This document shows positions 12,060-24,145 of a stretch of DNA of 64,000 nt, piece after piece; position 1 is the stretch's first letter; each line of letters starts with the position of its first letter. The position numbers were made by a program, and so were the translations under genes. The stretch is taken from contig NC_080570.1 of assembly GCF_030247185.1 (NCBI RefSeq), positions 150,134,641 through 150,198,640 on the forward strand, written 5' to 3'. The notes beneath the pieces are model-generated. The model was not told the origin of the DNA, ran no database searches, and saw only the letters and a list, made by a program, of their open reading frames with translations. Origin of the DNA: Malaya genurostris (Eukaryota > Arthropoda > Insecta > Diptera > Culicidae).

Positions 12060-12355
12060 TGTTTTGCCGATCGCTTTTTTGAGACTGCTTGATAAGTTAC
12101 CACCGATCAAATAAATTTGTCGGAAAGTTTCTGACACCGTTCATATCTTCCAGTTATTTTTGTCCGGAAAACAGCTTAACATCGGTTCCAACGTTGGTTT
12201 CCACACGCAATCAAGCTTAAGCCACATCGAACACAGTTGATTTGGCCACACTTAACATTTTCACCAATTTGGGGTGCGAGTAGTCCGTGTTTTTTTTTTA
12301 CGATGCGCGAGCAAGATTTTGACGCTCATCTTGCTTTGATGCCATTTTCAAAACT
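12060..12355 (-). pseudogene. Tc1/mariner transposase N-terminal remnant
   Basis: The minus strand gives MASKQDERQNLARA..., then HPKLVKMLSVAKSTVFDV, resembling the first helix-turn-helix of Tc1/mariner-superfamily transposases of the kind in DD37E elements (compare KIAKMEGVSGKAVRN in the 34 kb copy). Stops and frameshifts follow quickly and the catalytic domain is absent. The call rests on one short motif. Confidence 0.45.
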
Positions 12356-13945
12356 GTCGAAATCAAAATTAAAAAGGAGGAATGATGCTCCAAAAAAAAC
12401 ATACCTATCTTTAAAATGAGGGATGTGCAGTAGGTTTTTTAAGTACTATGATAAAAACTTCCTTGTAACCCACTTAGTAGTGTGATAATTCCTTTTGGCA
12501 TTCAAGTAACCGGTTTTTTCATTGACCTATTTTTTTGTAACAGATTTAGATAAATAATACATTATTTGACTTTGACTTTTTGAAAGCCATTGCATTTTAT
12601 TGCGAAGGAGCAGTTCGGAAAATTGAATTTCAATATTTCGATATTGATTACCCGGTTCAGTGAAAAGCGAATACACTTGGATAAGAGATAGAAGTGGTTT
12701 TATAATATGGCAGCACGGTGGTTTCTGATAAACTGCGTAATAAAATACTTCACTCCCTCCCAGAAGCAGCACACAGAAAAACGACGTGCTCCGACAGTTC
12801 TTCAACTGTCCGTTCCGGTTCTCTTCATCTCATCATCGTTCCACCGAAAACCACACACATAACAGCACAGAGGAAAGATAACATTTTCACTTTCGGAAAG
12901 TTTCTTTTTCATGCTGTCACTAGTTCACTCATCTCATTCGACAAGGCAGCAAGATAAACGAGCTAAATTTATACGAAAATTTCGATTACACAATAAAACT
13001 CTACGCACATTCTCCACCCACGCATATCAGCCCCGAAGACGAAAGGCGGGGTTTGGTTGAGCGGGGAAAAGGGGAGCGTGCTAGCGGAGCCATCATCTAC
13101 CTTCAGGAGAAGACCTACAAGAAAGACAGACCACCAACGGAGGCTGACGGTTGCTGCGAATAATGAACTGGAGATCCTTCACCAGAGCAAGTTGTGCAAC
13201 TTTGGGTTCCCCATCACCACACATTTGCCACACACACACACACACAAAGAGATAGACAGATGGATAGCGACTAAGACACGGGTTCAGCTATCCTAGGACA
13301 CGTGTTTTCTTCCACCCCCTTTTCTACTCGGGGAGGAGGATTCGTGCACGCAAAGCAGTTCGTGACATGTGATGGATGGAACCGATATCCGGAAGCCCAC
13401 ACACGCACACACCTTCATCTCTGCCAGTCCGTTCCCCGCGAGGTCCACAAGTTTCTGTTACCTTTGTGGAAAGTATTGACCGGTGGGCACCACCACCGGA
13501 ATGATGGTGCTCAAGGGGCTGCCAGTTTCAGCTCTAGCCTCTAGCGGGGCAGAGAACCCAATTGCCCAATTTCGTTCTACGATCCACGCGGGGCAGCAGC
13601 AGCAGCTGTTGCGGGAAGCGATTGGTCGCTGGACTCTCGGCGGAAAGTTTTTTGAGTTATACGGGTCCGGTAGCAGGATGATATGTTGTACGCATTTCGA
13701 CACACCGTTAATCCCAAACGATTCCGGATGCTACTGTAAGACAGCCAGACCGCGATGGAAGCTGATAAATCGTGCCATTTGACGTAACTAATGGATGGAG
13801 GCAAATGGTTTCGGGTTTTGGGACGTGTCGTCTGAAGCTTTTTGCATTTTTATGGTTTTGTTGAATACTAAGCACCTGTTTTTTGCTCCGGATCGTACAG
13901 GTTACCATTTTCTCAGCCTAAACGCGAGTGCTTCTAAGTGGTTAA
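12356..13945. other. Unique, GC-richer island without recognised gene
   Basis: Base composition rises compared with the flanks. There is a short (CA)n run near 13231-13248 and a CAGCAGCAGCAG run near 13593-13605. Several overlapping open frames on both strands (for example 13483-13782) lack domains, start context and splice-site-supported structure. The stretch looks like single-copy intergenic or intronic DNA, perhaps regulatory. Confidence 0.4.
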
Positions 13946-13949
13946 ACCA

Positions 13950-14340
13950 TCAAAAGAACATTTATCGAAAACAAAGAATTTGTCTAATGTTGCTATTAAA
14001 TGAAACCCGATCCGAATTTGAGACCAGATACGAGCTCGTGCTTTTTCATCACGACAACGCTTGGCCACGTGTTGCGGCTCTGGTAGAAAAAACATTATTA
14101 GGACCAGCAAGGATGGTAAAATTTGACTTCACCCGTTTTCTAATCCAACTAACGCTTGTTGCGAACGGTCTTGCGGATATATGCTTTTCTTTACTGGGGG
14201 GAATTAAAGTACTGTTCGAGTCGTTACTGGGAATTAACGTCGGAGCATCAAATACCATTCGACTCAGCTCGATGAGAATGCCTGTTTCTGCCACTTTCAA
14301 AGATCTTATCGCTCAATTTGTTCGGAGATGGCATACCTGA
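13950..14340 (+). pseudogene. mariner transposase fragment
   Basis: Within the open frame 13795-14340 the segment ELVLFHHDNAWPRVAALVEK matches the mariner HDNARPHVA block carrying the second catalytic aspartate. The following LPHPxYSPDLAPSDY block is scrambled (about 14100-14170), so the catalytic triad is incomplete. The frame upstream of about 13950 shows no transposase similarity. Confidence 0.7.
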
Positions 14341-14439
14341 TTTCAACAAGCTTAACCTCGAAGATCAAATGACTGTCAGTTCTGGTTCCGAAACATCAGA
14401 AATGCGAATGAAAAAACTTGCATTTCTTCGAAAATTCGC

Positions 14440-14640
14440 ATAACTAAACCGCAAAACTAAGAAAAAAAATTTTGATTACCAGGTGTCTTCAAGATTCATG
14501 AAACATCGAGATCTAGTGTTATCTCGAAAAAAAAAGTTTTTTTCGAATATCGACTTTGGGAAAAAGTTAGAGACTTCCGAAATCGAATTTTGTTTAATAC
14601 TCAATTCGATTGTACTAAACAGGGGCGTCTCGTCCATGCA
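14440..14640 (+). repeat. Diverged copy of the GCATGAAACGTT / CTTCCGAAAT repeat
   Basis: The order of short motifs (a T-rich run, GTGTCTTCAAGATTCATGAAACATC, a GACTTTGGGA block, then ACTTCCGAAATCG) follows the units at 48.4 kb and 54.4-55.3 kb, at low similarity. Confidence 0.4.
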
Positions 14641-15639
14641 CAACCAGTAAAACTGAAGGAACTAACTGCATTCCCATCCGCATTCTATCATTTTCTAGAT
14701 TTTCCATTTATTCGATGAAATCAGGTCGGATGGTACCGAATAGAAAATAATGAGCGATTTTATTCAAAGCATAATATGCAAAAGTTCACCCTAAGCTGCT
14801 TGCGCTTGCTGATCAAACGATCTTTTCATATCACATTGCCGTGTCTCTTTGAACTTGAGCACTTTGCCTTGTGCACCGAGTTCTTGTCGCTGTGTTTTCC
14901 GTGCACATGAGTTACTGGCCTGACTCAAGAGGGAGAGGAAATTACTCAGCTCAGCTCTGAGATTTGTTGTTCCCTCGGTCACGTTTGGCTCTGTGAGAAC
15001 TTGTATGCATGCACACCTTCAGTAGAGTCAGTTCGGTGGTTTGTGCTTATGGCAGTTGAAAACAAATTGCTGTCTCCAGAAATGTCAGCTTTACAGATTA
15101 ATCTGAGCTTCACATATTTTGAATATGCTGCACGAATTTTCACAGATTTCTGAAGTCAAGGAGTCCCTAAAAGACTTCAAATTGTTAAGCAAAACAAAGT
15201 TACCTACAAAGCGGTTTTATTGTTCAGACTGATTTTTGGTTCGCACACATATTTTAAAAAATGACTTGGCGTCCTCTCAGTTGCAACGTAGAAGCGGTTT
15301 TTGTTGATGATATTATTGACAGATTTGCTGGAAGTGCAGCGAGCGGATTTTTTCTGTTGTATCGATGATACGAAAAAAGTTTAATAAAAAAATCCCATCC
15401 AAAAGTATATCGATATTTCATTGTATTGAAAAACACAAGCTCAATCCTCAATCTTTAGTTTTCGCTTACAACGAACTGTAATTTCTGTATTACATCTGAT
15501 ATAATCAGTGCACAACCCGTCAATTTTGCCACGAGACGCCACTGGTACTTAGCTCACTTGATTATTTTTTTTTTGTAGGTTTCGTCGAATTTTTCAAGAA
15601 GGACACAATATTTCGGCACAACTTGAGGTGTTTTTCTAG
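14641..15639. other. Unassigned DNA
   Basis: No gene or repeat recognised. Two short minus-strand open frames (14791-14982 and 15254-15451) have no motif and are probably chance. Confidence 0.3.
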
Positions 15640-15760
15640 TAGAGTAACCTTACTTTAAGCGGTTTATGTTGAACTGCTGAGTGGCGTGGCAGTTGAACTT
15701 AAAACGGCTAGTGAACTGATTAGTCGAAGATGAAACCAAAAAAATATTTTCTATTCCCTA
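15640..15760 (-). repeat. Degenerate right arm of the ACGTTTCGTC foldback MITE
   Basis: The sequence GAACTGATTAGTCGAAGATGAAACC, preceded by an AAGCGGTTTATGTTGAACTG segment, is a decayed version of the inverted end seen intact at 20.18-20.53 kb. Confidence 0.5.
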
Positions 15761-15819
15761 TTACCTATTACCTTTCTTTAAAGAAAGTCAAAACTATCGG
15801 AAAACGGCACCTTCCCCTG

Positions 15820-15910
15820 GGCCGCAATTTTCCATCACGACAACGTTCGGTCACACGCCGAAGCGGGAAGTGGCCGCCATAAGAGCGTTATTTGTGATCG
15901 GAGCCTATCC
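15820..15910 (+). pseudogene. Short mariner transposase remnant
   Basis: GCAATTTTCCATCACGACAA... encodes FHHDNVRSHAEA, the mariner HDNARPHVA block, followed by a broken frame. Nothing else of the transposase is visible. Confidence 0.6.
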
Positions 15911-15954
15911 CAAGTTTGTCGAAATTAGTTCTGTTATCCCGGGGAAATTGTAAT

Positions 15955-16045
15955 TGAACTGTAAAGTCAAGTGAATTACGACGCACCTTTTATGTGCATC
16001 ATTAAAGACGTAAATTTACACGATTTTGTCTAAGTGTGTAGAAAT
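15955..16045 (+). repeat. Right end of the tRNA-containing MITE family
   Basis: A block with GACGCACCTTTTATGTGCAT, then GACGTAAATTTACACG and a TCTAAGTGTGTAG end matches the right end of the element at 57.88-58.32 kb. The rest of the element is missing. Confidence 0.5.
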
Positions 16046-16299
16046 ATTTTACAATCGAAGAAAAGATTTACGTTTGGGACTATAACTTTTGATCCACACG
16101 ATAAATTTGGATTAAAATTTCGCTAGAGTTATCAAATATTATTAGATCAAAATTCGAAAATAAGCTATCCACAAAATTTTCTTTTAAATTATGATAAAAA
16201 ACGATATTTTATTCCAACTAGAAATTGATCCTTTATTGTACGAGGTTAAACTTGAGCATAATGAAAACCGGATGAAATTTAAGTTATTCCTTCTCGAAT

Positions 16300-17025
16300 T
16301 TTTGAACTTTTGATCGAACGCTCTTCATCAAGTTCCGGACAAGTGTTGCATCGCATTTTTTGGACACTTGAGCCCAAAATTTTTTTGAACTCCTGCATGT
16401 TCCCAGCTGCCTTACCAGTCATCTTGAAGATCCTCTTCACGATTGCCCAGTAACGTTCGATGGGTCGAAGCTGAGGGCAATTTGGTGGATTGATATTTTT
16501 CTCAACGAAATTTATACCCTTTTCCGCAAGCTAATTGAGAGTGGTTTTGGCATAGTGAACCGACGCTAAATCCGACCAAAACAGTGAAGGTGTACTATGC
16601 TTCTTATATAAAGGCACCAATCTCTTCTGGAGACACTCAGATCGATAGATTTCTGCATTTATAGTTCCTGTAGTGTAAAAAATGGTTGACTTCAAACCAT
16701 AGGAACATATTGCTTGCCATACCAGTACCTTTCGACCGAATTTCTCCACTTGAATCGACCTGTCCGCATCGCTCACATCCTCCACAACGACGACAGTAAA
16801 GTATTGTGGACTTGGAAGGGATTTTGAGTCCTCCTTTACATAACATAAGTTCCATCGTCCATCAAAACGCATGCATCCGGACACTGCAAAAGACGCGAAT
16901 ACATTTTCCGGGCCCTTGTCGCTGCTCACTTCTTCTGTTCTACACTTTTTTTCAAGATTTTCTGCTTCTTGTAGGTCTTCAAGTGATTTCGCCTCTTAAT
17001 ACGCTGGATCATTCCGACACTCGTT
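16300..17025 (-). pseudogene. DD37E (ITmD37E-type) transposase pseudogene, copy A
   Basis: Minus-strand pieces include an MDDGTYV-like first catalytic block, VEKFGRKVLVWQAICSYG, EIYRSECLQKRLVPL, FWSDLASVHY (second aspartate) and NPPNCPQLRPIERYWAIVK (catalytic glutamate). Counting between the second D and the E gives 37 residues, with a stop replacing one tryptophan-like position. That spacing defines the DD37E group of the Tc1/mariner superfamily, known from mosquitoes. Frameshifts in the first half and loss of the N-terminal DNA-binding region make it inactive. The element stops where a LINE fragment begins at about 17030. Confidence 0.85.
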
Positions 17026-17030
17026 CCTAC

Positions 17031-17490
17031 TTAAATAATGTTAAAATCGTGGAAGTTTAAGGATATTTCAGAAGTTAGCCAAGTTTCGCACAATGCAAAT
17101 GCGTCACATTTCAGATTACTTACTAGAAATTTGAAAGAATCTATTTTTGGAATGATACTTCTGCAATTCCACTGTAAAACAGTGATTAGTTCCGTGACCT
17201 CGGTGGATGATTTAGCCATCGAAGGATACAATCGCTGAGAGAAGGGGCCAATTTACAGTCAACTGCTTCAAATATGTTTTTACTGTTGGCATGAAAGCAA
17301 TTAAGATGCTTCTAAGAGGGTCAGAAATATTGAAAGTTGTAAAAATCCAATCCACAACATCAGAGAACTTGATAAGTCCAGCACCTACTTGGTTCTCTGG
17401 TAGATTTTCAGGGACGCTTGGGGATTTTGTAGTCCTGCAGAAGGTGTTGGTCTGGTAAGCAATTTGTACCTGTGGTTTGCGGTTGTCGAT
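17031..17490 (-). pseudogene. Non-LTR retrotransposon fragment spanning ORF1 end and ORF2 start
   Basis: Minus-strand frame 17031-17231 reads ITVLQWNCRSIIPKIDSFKF followed by DAFALCETWL and the start of the next block, the N-terminal motifs of an AP-type LINE endonuclease. An overlapping frame upstream (within 17212-17751) ends FSDVVDWIFTTFNISDPLRS...FLKQLT-like...VSFDG, which looks like the C-terminus of ORF1 overlapping the ORF2 start. It is a short internal piece wedged between two opposed DD37E pseudogenes. The reverse transcriptase is absent. CR1/Jockey-group placement is by motif only. Confidence 0.7.
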
Positions 17491-17499
17491 TATCTTCAC

Positions 17500-17885
17500 G
17501 AAGGGCACAATTAACGCCAAGGTGTGCGAGGAAGAATGTTTGAAGAAGAGAATGCTGTCACTGTCCTCTCTTCTGGCCGGATTTGGCTTCAGCCCACTAC
17601 GCCAACTCCGTTCTACAGTGGTTGTCAAAACAATAATGTACAATTCATGGAAAAGGACATCAACCCACCGAACTGCCCGGATCTTCGGCCAATTGAAAGG
17701 TATTGGGCAATTGTCAAGCGGCACTTTCGGAAGGAAGATACGGTGTCCCAAAACATACAGAGAAAAAAAACCGAACAGCTGCCACCAGGAAAGTCACAAA
17801 AGTAACTGTGCAGAATTTAATGAAGAATGTCAAGTCCAAAGTGCGAGCGTTTCACAGAAACTAGGATTTTCTTCAATATAATCAG
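17500..17885 (+). pseudogene. DD37E transposase C-terminal pseudogene, copy B
   Basis: Plus-strand pieces show INAKVCEEECLKKRML, PDLASAHYANSVLQW, then after a one-base frame change DINPPNCPDLRPIERYWAIV and a basic C-terminus ending LMKNVKSKVRAFH. This is the same family as copies A and C but on the opposite strand to A. The N-terminal half and first catalytic aspartate are absent. Confidence 0.8.
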
Positions 17886-19979
17886 TAAAATGCATAAAAA
17901 TGTAATTTTTCTACAATATATCGAAAACTGATGTCAAAATATGTTTTTTTTTCGTTTTTTTATTCAATAATCAATTCTGTTAACTACGTTTTCGATACAC
18001 TACTTATTATCAATTATATTATTATTAAATTTGTGTTCATCGATTTCTCAACAGTTTCCGATTACGGTATTTGAACACACATCCTATCATCAGCACAATA
18101 AACCACTCCAGCATCGAATATACCTTAACCGGAAACAGAAAAAAATCCCCGTTCAACTGACTATGAGATGTCGGTGTCCCGGGAAGAAAACGGATAGTTT
18201 ACTCAATAGAAATCATAACATCAGTTGACGACTTTCACCGCTCGAGTGTGTCAGACTCTCCGGTTCCGAGACTCGTCGACATTCTTCCTGTCGTCTTGAG
18301 CTTTTCGCAGCATACGGACGGCACTTCACAGGATGAGATGTTTCTTGAACGGAGTGCTCTTTTTCCGGTATTCTCCTCCTCTTATTCGCATTTTGTAAAT
18401 TTTAATCATTGCACATGCGATTTGCTGCAACGCTATTCACGCCCGTCATCGTGTTTCATAATTTGACTGTTTGTTTTTCTGCGATCAAAAAAATAAAAAG
18501 ATACCCAGTTCTCGACGACGTGTCAGCACTTTAGTGTCGCCTTTTTGCCAGTTTCTCACCCGCTCACAATTAAGACAAAATACGGCCCGGTTCTCCGATG
18601 GAGTAGCACTACCACCACCACCACCACCACCCCTTTCCACTTTCATGATTTCCCATCATGAAATCCCCATATTACGTCACATCGTTTTCACACCTAGGGC
18701 AAGTTCTTTTATTCGCTCATCCCGCGCCGGTACGTGTGTGGCCCAGATTCTTTTGATTCGTTTTTTTGCTACTCTTCTTCTTCTTCTTCTTCTCCGTTGC
18801 CACATCTTTTATGTTTGCCCTGCAAACACACACAAACGTGAGAGCACATATTTCTTCACGAGTTTGGATTTTTCTGTCAGCTACAGATTCCAGGAATCCG
18901 CAGCCTGCTTTTTATTCTCTCATCCTTGCAACGTCAGCACAAACATGTTCGCTTGTCAGTCGTCGTCGGAGGTGTCTTTTGGTAGCATGGTCTGTGTGTG
19001 TCTGTATGTGTTAGCCTCCCTCCGGCAGCGGCCTTGTAACTCCCGGGTGCAATTCGAAGAACGGCTGTGGAAAAACACAGTAGGTGGGGTGGGGAGAGTG
19101 AGTGAGCGATGAGGCGGGTAAGCTAATGTGGTATGTGTGTGTTTTTTTTTGCGTGTGTGGCATTTTTATTCTCCGACGATCTTCCTCCCGCACAACACAC
19201 AAACGTGCTTCCGATATGAATTGTTGCAGATTATCATCAAATCAGCATGTTGTTGACAATATGGAGCAGCACGCTATCGCTCGCAGTTTTCGGCAGATGT
19301 ACTTTTTACGGTTTTCCCTCCCCGTTTTACTGGTTACCGAAAGGAAACCATATTTTCGTCACCGTCACCGAGTGCGAATTCGATGTTTTGTTTACACGGA
19401 AAACGGTATCTTCCGGGTTTTAGCAGAGCTGTTTTCACGGTGACGCATCGTTTCAACTTGTTTTTTTTTTGGTTTTATAGCGGATTTCGGGAAGATTGTT
19501 CCACAGTTTTCCGCTGTAAATCTCATGAATATAACCAAAGCCTACTCTGATGGGAGAACATCCGGGATAACAAGTTTGGCTTGCGGAAAGCTGCCAATCG
19601 GATCGACGACGTTCGATCTGAAAATATTCGAACATATGACAATTCACTTTTTGTGAGATCAAGGCCTTGTCTTCCACCCCAGATAGGCAGCATCCTTTTG
19701 CCTTAAAAAAATACAGTGGGAGACGAACTTGTTTTCAGAAAAATTCTTTTTACATGGAGAACCCACCAACCATAACATTTTCTATACAGTTATTATTTCT
19801 TGCCTTGGCTGTTTCTACTGCAAAGTTATAGATTCAACCTAATAAAATATAGATTCCTGTTGGTTTTCTCATTATCATGGATAATTGAAAAAGTTGTTGA
19901 TTTTTTCGAACAGGCAAAACGCGAAACAAACAAGATTTTCGTTTTAAGTTTCTGATTTCTGGTTTAGTGTTTTTCCCAG
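17886..19979. other. Unique island with simple repeats, no gene recognised
   Basis: Contains (CCA)n near 18612-18630, (TTC)n near 18775-18795 and GT-rich stretches near 18985-19010 and 19130-19160. Open frames up to 213 codons (18471-19112) are rich in low-complexity residues and lack recognisable domains. Composition is more balanced than in the flanking repeats, so it may be single-copy intron or intergenic DNA. Confidence 0.4.
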
Positions 19980-20175
19980 TATTTTTTTTTTTGTTTGGTT
20001 TTATTAACATTTGTCCAGTTTTTTTTTCAAGTTTATTATTTTCCAGATTTTTAAATTATTAAGGTTTATTAGGTTTTTTAAGTTCTTCAAAACTTTTTAT
20101 GCATTTTCAGGTTTTTGAAGATGTTATGTGTTTCAAATTTAATTTAGTTTTTTAAGTTCTATTAGGTTTATTAAA

Positions 20176-20575
20176 AATTTTGTTTACGTTTCGTTTTAGT
20201 CCCATCAGTGCATAGCAGTTCAAATTGAACTGCTTAATGCAAAACTCGGCAGTTCAATTTGAACCGCTAAGCAGACGTAATGTTTTCTGCTATTTGCAGA
20301 ACACTTTTCATGTGACACTTTAGTGCCACGTCTAAGCTGACGTGCCGAACGAAAACGGATTTTCGAATCTAACTGGCCGATTCAGGTTTGGTTCAGGTGT
20401 CGAACAGAAAGTTAACTTTACGTCTACTCAGCGGTTCATCAAAATGAACTGCTGAGTTTTGCATTAAGCAGTTCAATTTGAACTGCTATGCACTGATTAG
20501 TCTAAGACGAAACGTAAACAAATTTCAAAACGGTTATGTGCCCTAAGCACAAAATTAGGCTACCCCTAAATGATT
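20176..20575. mobile_element. Foldback MITE with ACGTTTCGTC ends
   Basis: The left arm (GTTTACGTTTCGTTTTAGTC, then CATCAGTGCATAGCAGTTC and a palindrome GCAGTTCAAATTGAACTGC-like core) is matched in reverse at 20440-20525, ending GACGAAACGTAAAC. The interior is about 120 bp with no coding capacity. The tail GGTTATGTGCCCTAAGCACA...CCTAAATGA also follows the copy at 45.94 kb, suggesting it is part of the element. It is inserted in the T-rich tract, so it is younger than that tract. No autonomous partner is visible. Confidence 0.75.
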
Positions 20576-21489
20576 TAAAAAATTGTTTATTTTATTTTTT
20601 TAAATTCTTAAGTTTTTTAATTGTATTAATTTTTTTAAAGATTATTAAGTTTTTTATGCTTTTAAGGTTTTAAAATTTATTCAAGATTCTTATGTTCTTA
20701 AGGAAGTTTTTTTTTGTTTTATTTAATTTTATGGAGTTTTAATGTGTTTCGTTGAAATTCTTAGGCTTTTTAATGTATTGTTTATATATTTTAAGCTTTT
20801 GAGTTCACATTTTATAAGCTTTTTGTGTTTTTAAGTTACGAACCTGAATGACCAGTCGGTTAAATGGCCCTTAATAAAAAAATTAAGCTTTTATGGTTTT
20901 GTTTCTAAAATTGAATTATTTCATTTAATTTTTTTTTTTTTTTATTCAAGAATATAATGTTTAAGGCACACTGCTTAAGCTCTAAGATGCCAAGGGCTTT
21001 TACTAATTTAAAATTTACGACTAACTTAAAACTAGGGTTGTATCATTAGGTAATGTCATATTTGGGTCGCAGTGGTTGACTTTGGCAGATCCAGCCTTCA
21101 TGTGGTGATCGGCCGGTGAATTGAATATTTCATGAGAGTCTTCCATATGGCGTTGGTGAATATTCATGTTGGCCGCATTCTTCGGTCCGTATTTCATTTA
21201 ATTAATTCAAATTAAATACTTTAATTTAAATTTTTTAAATTTCTTTTGATTTTATCAGGATTTATCAAGTTTTATTAGATTTTTCATGTTTTTGAAATTT
21301 TTTAGTTATATTAGATTTTTTAGTTTTCTCTAGATTTTCAAGTTTATAAATTTTATTCAATTTTTTAAGTTTATTGAACTTTCAACATTTTTGAAGTATC
21401 CTAAATCTTTTAACTTCCTTAAGTTTTTTGATCGTATTACGCTTTCTATGTTTTTGAAAGATTCAAGTTATTTAAGTTTAAGTTTTGTA

Positions 21490-22530
21490 TGTAAATTCTT
21501 AGGCTTTTCAATGTATTTTTATATTTTTTAGGTTTTTTAATTCACATTTTTTAAGCTTTTTGTGTTTCTAAGATACGAACCCGAATGACCAATCGGTTAA
21601 ATGGTCCTTAATAAAAAATGTTTTTAAGTTTTATTTATCTTTTATGGTTTTGGTTTTAAAATTAAATTATTTTTGAAGTTTTTTAAAATACATTTAGTTT
21701 TTCATGTTACTGAAATTTTTTAGTTATATCAGATTTTTTTAGTTTTATACATTTTGTAAGTTTTTTTTTAGTTTTTTCTAAATTTTATAGTTTATAAAAT
21801 TTATTAAATTTTTTAAGTTTATTAAACTTTCAAAATTTTTGATGGTTCCTAAATTATTTATTTTCCCTAAATTCTTTGATTGTATTAAGCTTTCTATATT
21901 TTTAAAAGATTCAAGTTATTTGAGCTTAAGTTTTGTATGCTTTTCTAAGTTTATGCTTCTTAGGTTTTCAAATTTCTTCAATTTTCGATTTCGTTTTTTT
22001 AAGTTCTTCAAAGTTTTAAAATGTTTCTCGTATTTTACGGTTTTTAAGTTTTCTTAAGTTTTCTTAAGTTTCGTTAAGCTCTGTTATGTTTTTGCCTTGT
22101 TATTTTAATTTTAAATATCTTTATTTTTTTAAAATTATTTTAAGTTCTATAAGTTTTTTAAAGTTTTCTAGATTTGTTAAGTTTTATTTAGTTATGTTTT
22201 CTTATTTTTATAAGATTTGAAATGTTTTATTAAGTTGTTTTATAAAGATTTATCAAGTTTGCTGAAGTTTTTTTTTTCATTTTGTATGTTTTGGCAGTTT
22301 TATTTAGTTTTATTAAATTTTATTAACCTCAAGTTTTATCAAGTGTTCTGGGTCTTCAAAGTTTTCTGTTTTTTCCAAAGTTTTTACTGTTTTAAGTTCT
22401 TTTGGTTTATCGAATTTTTAAGTATAATCATTTGTAAGTTTTATCAAGTTTTCTGCTTTTTTTAAGTTCTCAGTTTTTTCAAGGACTTTAAACCTTTTTA
22501 AGTTAAAATCAGTTTTTTAAATTGTTTTTT
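21490..22530 (+). repeat. Higher-order unit 1 in the T-rich tract
   Basis: A succession of landmarks (TTTATGCTTCTTAGG near 21950; ACGGTTTTTAAGTTTTC with AAGCTCTGTTATG near 22040-22090; AAGTGTTCTGGGTCTTC near 22340; TTCAAGGACTTTAAAC near 22480) recurs in the same order about 1.64 kb further on. The two stretches are therefore a direct duplication, not just similar low-complexity sequence. Confidence 0.75.
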
Positions 22531-23184
22531 TTTTTAAAGAATATTTTTGAAGCTTTCTAAATATCATTTAATTTTTTCACGATTTTTCAAGTGTTATTAA
22601 GTTTTTCATGTTTTTGAAATTCTTTTGTATACATTTGGCAAGTTTTTTTTAGTTTTTTCTAGATTTTCAAGTTTCTAAATTTTTTTCAATTTTTTAAGTT
22701 TATTAAACTTTCAACATTTTTTAAGTTTACTAAATTTTTTAACTTCCTTAAGTTCTTTGATTGTATTATGCTTTCGATGTTTTTTTAAAGTTTCAAGTAA
22801 TTTAAGTTTAAGTTTTGTATGTAAATTCTTAGGCTTTTTAATGTATTTTTATTTTTTTTTTGAACTTTTTTTTTAGTTCACATTCTTTAAGCTTTTTATG
22901 TTTGTAAGTTACGAACCCGAAACAGTCCTTAATAAAAAAAATGTTTTTATGGCTTATGGTATTTTTAGGTTTTGTGATTTTTTAAGTTTTATACCTTTTG
23001 CAAGTTGTTTTAGTTTTCTCTAGATTTTCATATTAATAAATTTTCTTCAATTTTTTAAGTTTATCAAACTTTCAATATTTTTGAAGTTTACTAAGTTTTT
23101 TAACTTACTTAAGTTCTTTGATTGTATTAAGCTTTCTATGTTTTTTAAAGATTCAAGTTATTCAAGTTTGAGTTTTGTATGTAA

Positions 23185-24145
23185 ATTCTTAGGCTTTGTA
23201 ATGTATGTTTATATATTTTAAGCGTTTTAGTTCACATTTTTTAAATTTTTTTATGTGTTTCTAGTAGTCCTTAATACAAAAATATGTTTTTAAGTTTTAT
23301 TAAGCTTTTAAGGGTTTTTTTCAAATTGAATTATTTTTGAAGTTTTTTAAATTTTATTTAGTTTTATCAAGTTTTATTAAGTTTTTCATGTTTTTGAGGT
23401 TCTTTAGTTATATGAGATATTTTAAGTTATATACATTTGGTAAGTTTTTGTGTAGTTTTCTTTTGATTTTCAAAGTTATTAATTTTGTTCAGTTTTTTAG
23501 TTTATTAAGCTTTTTAAATTATTGAAGCTTGTATTAAGCATTCTATGTTTTTTAAAGATTCAAGTTATTTAAGCTTAAGTTTTGTATGTTATTTTAAGTT
23601 TATGCTTCTTCGGTTTTTAAATTTTTTCAATTTTTAAGTTTTGTTTTTTTTTTAAGTTCTTCAAGGTTTATAAATGTTTCTCGTGTTTTACGGTTTTTGA
23701 GTTTTATTAAGTTTTCTTAAGTTTCATTAAGCTCTGTTATGTATTGGCCTTGTTAGTTTAATTTTAAATTTTTTTTATTATTTTAAGTTCTATAAGTTTT
23801 TTAAAGTTTTCGAAATTTATTAAGTTTTATTTAGTTCTGTTTTCCTAATTTTATAAGGTTTCAAGTGTTTTATTAAGTTTTTTTTTTAAGATTTATCAAG
23901 TTTTTTTTATTTTGTATCTTTTGGCAGTTTCATTTAGTGTTAGTAAGTTTTATTAAATTCAAGTTTTAACAAGTGTTCTGAGTCTTCAAAGTTTTTACCG
24001 AAGTTTTTAATGTTTTAAGTTCTTTTGGTTAATCGAGTTTTTTAAGTTTTATCATTTGTAAGTTTTATCAAGTTTTCTGTTTTTTTTTTAAGTTCTTAGT
24101 TTTTTCAAGGACTCAACACATTGTTAAGGTAAAATCAGTTTTTAA
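23185..24145 (+). repeat. Higher-order unit 2 in the T-rich tract
   Basis: Second copy of the landmark series (TTTATGCTTCTTCGG near 23600, AAGCTCTGTTATG near 23732, AAGTGTTCTGAGTCTTC near 23965, TTCAAGGACTC near 24105). Differences from unit 1 are substitutions and small indels, so the duplication is old. Confidence 0.75.

Noticed and set aside
18471..19112. 213-codon open frame as a host gene
   Set aside because: Low-complexity composition, proline and serine/phenylalanine runs from simple repeats, no domain, and no splice or promoter support.
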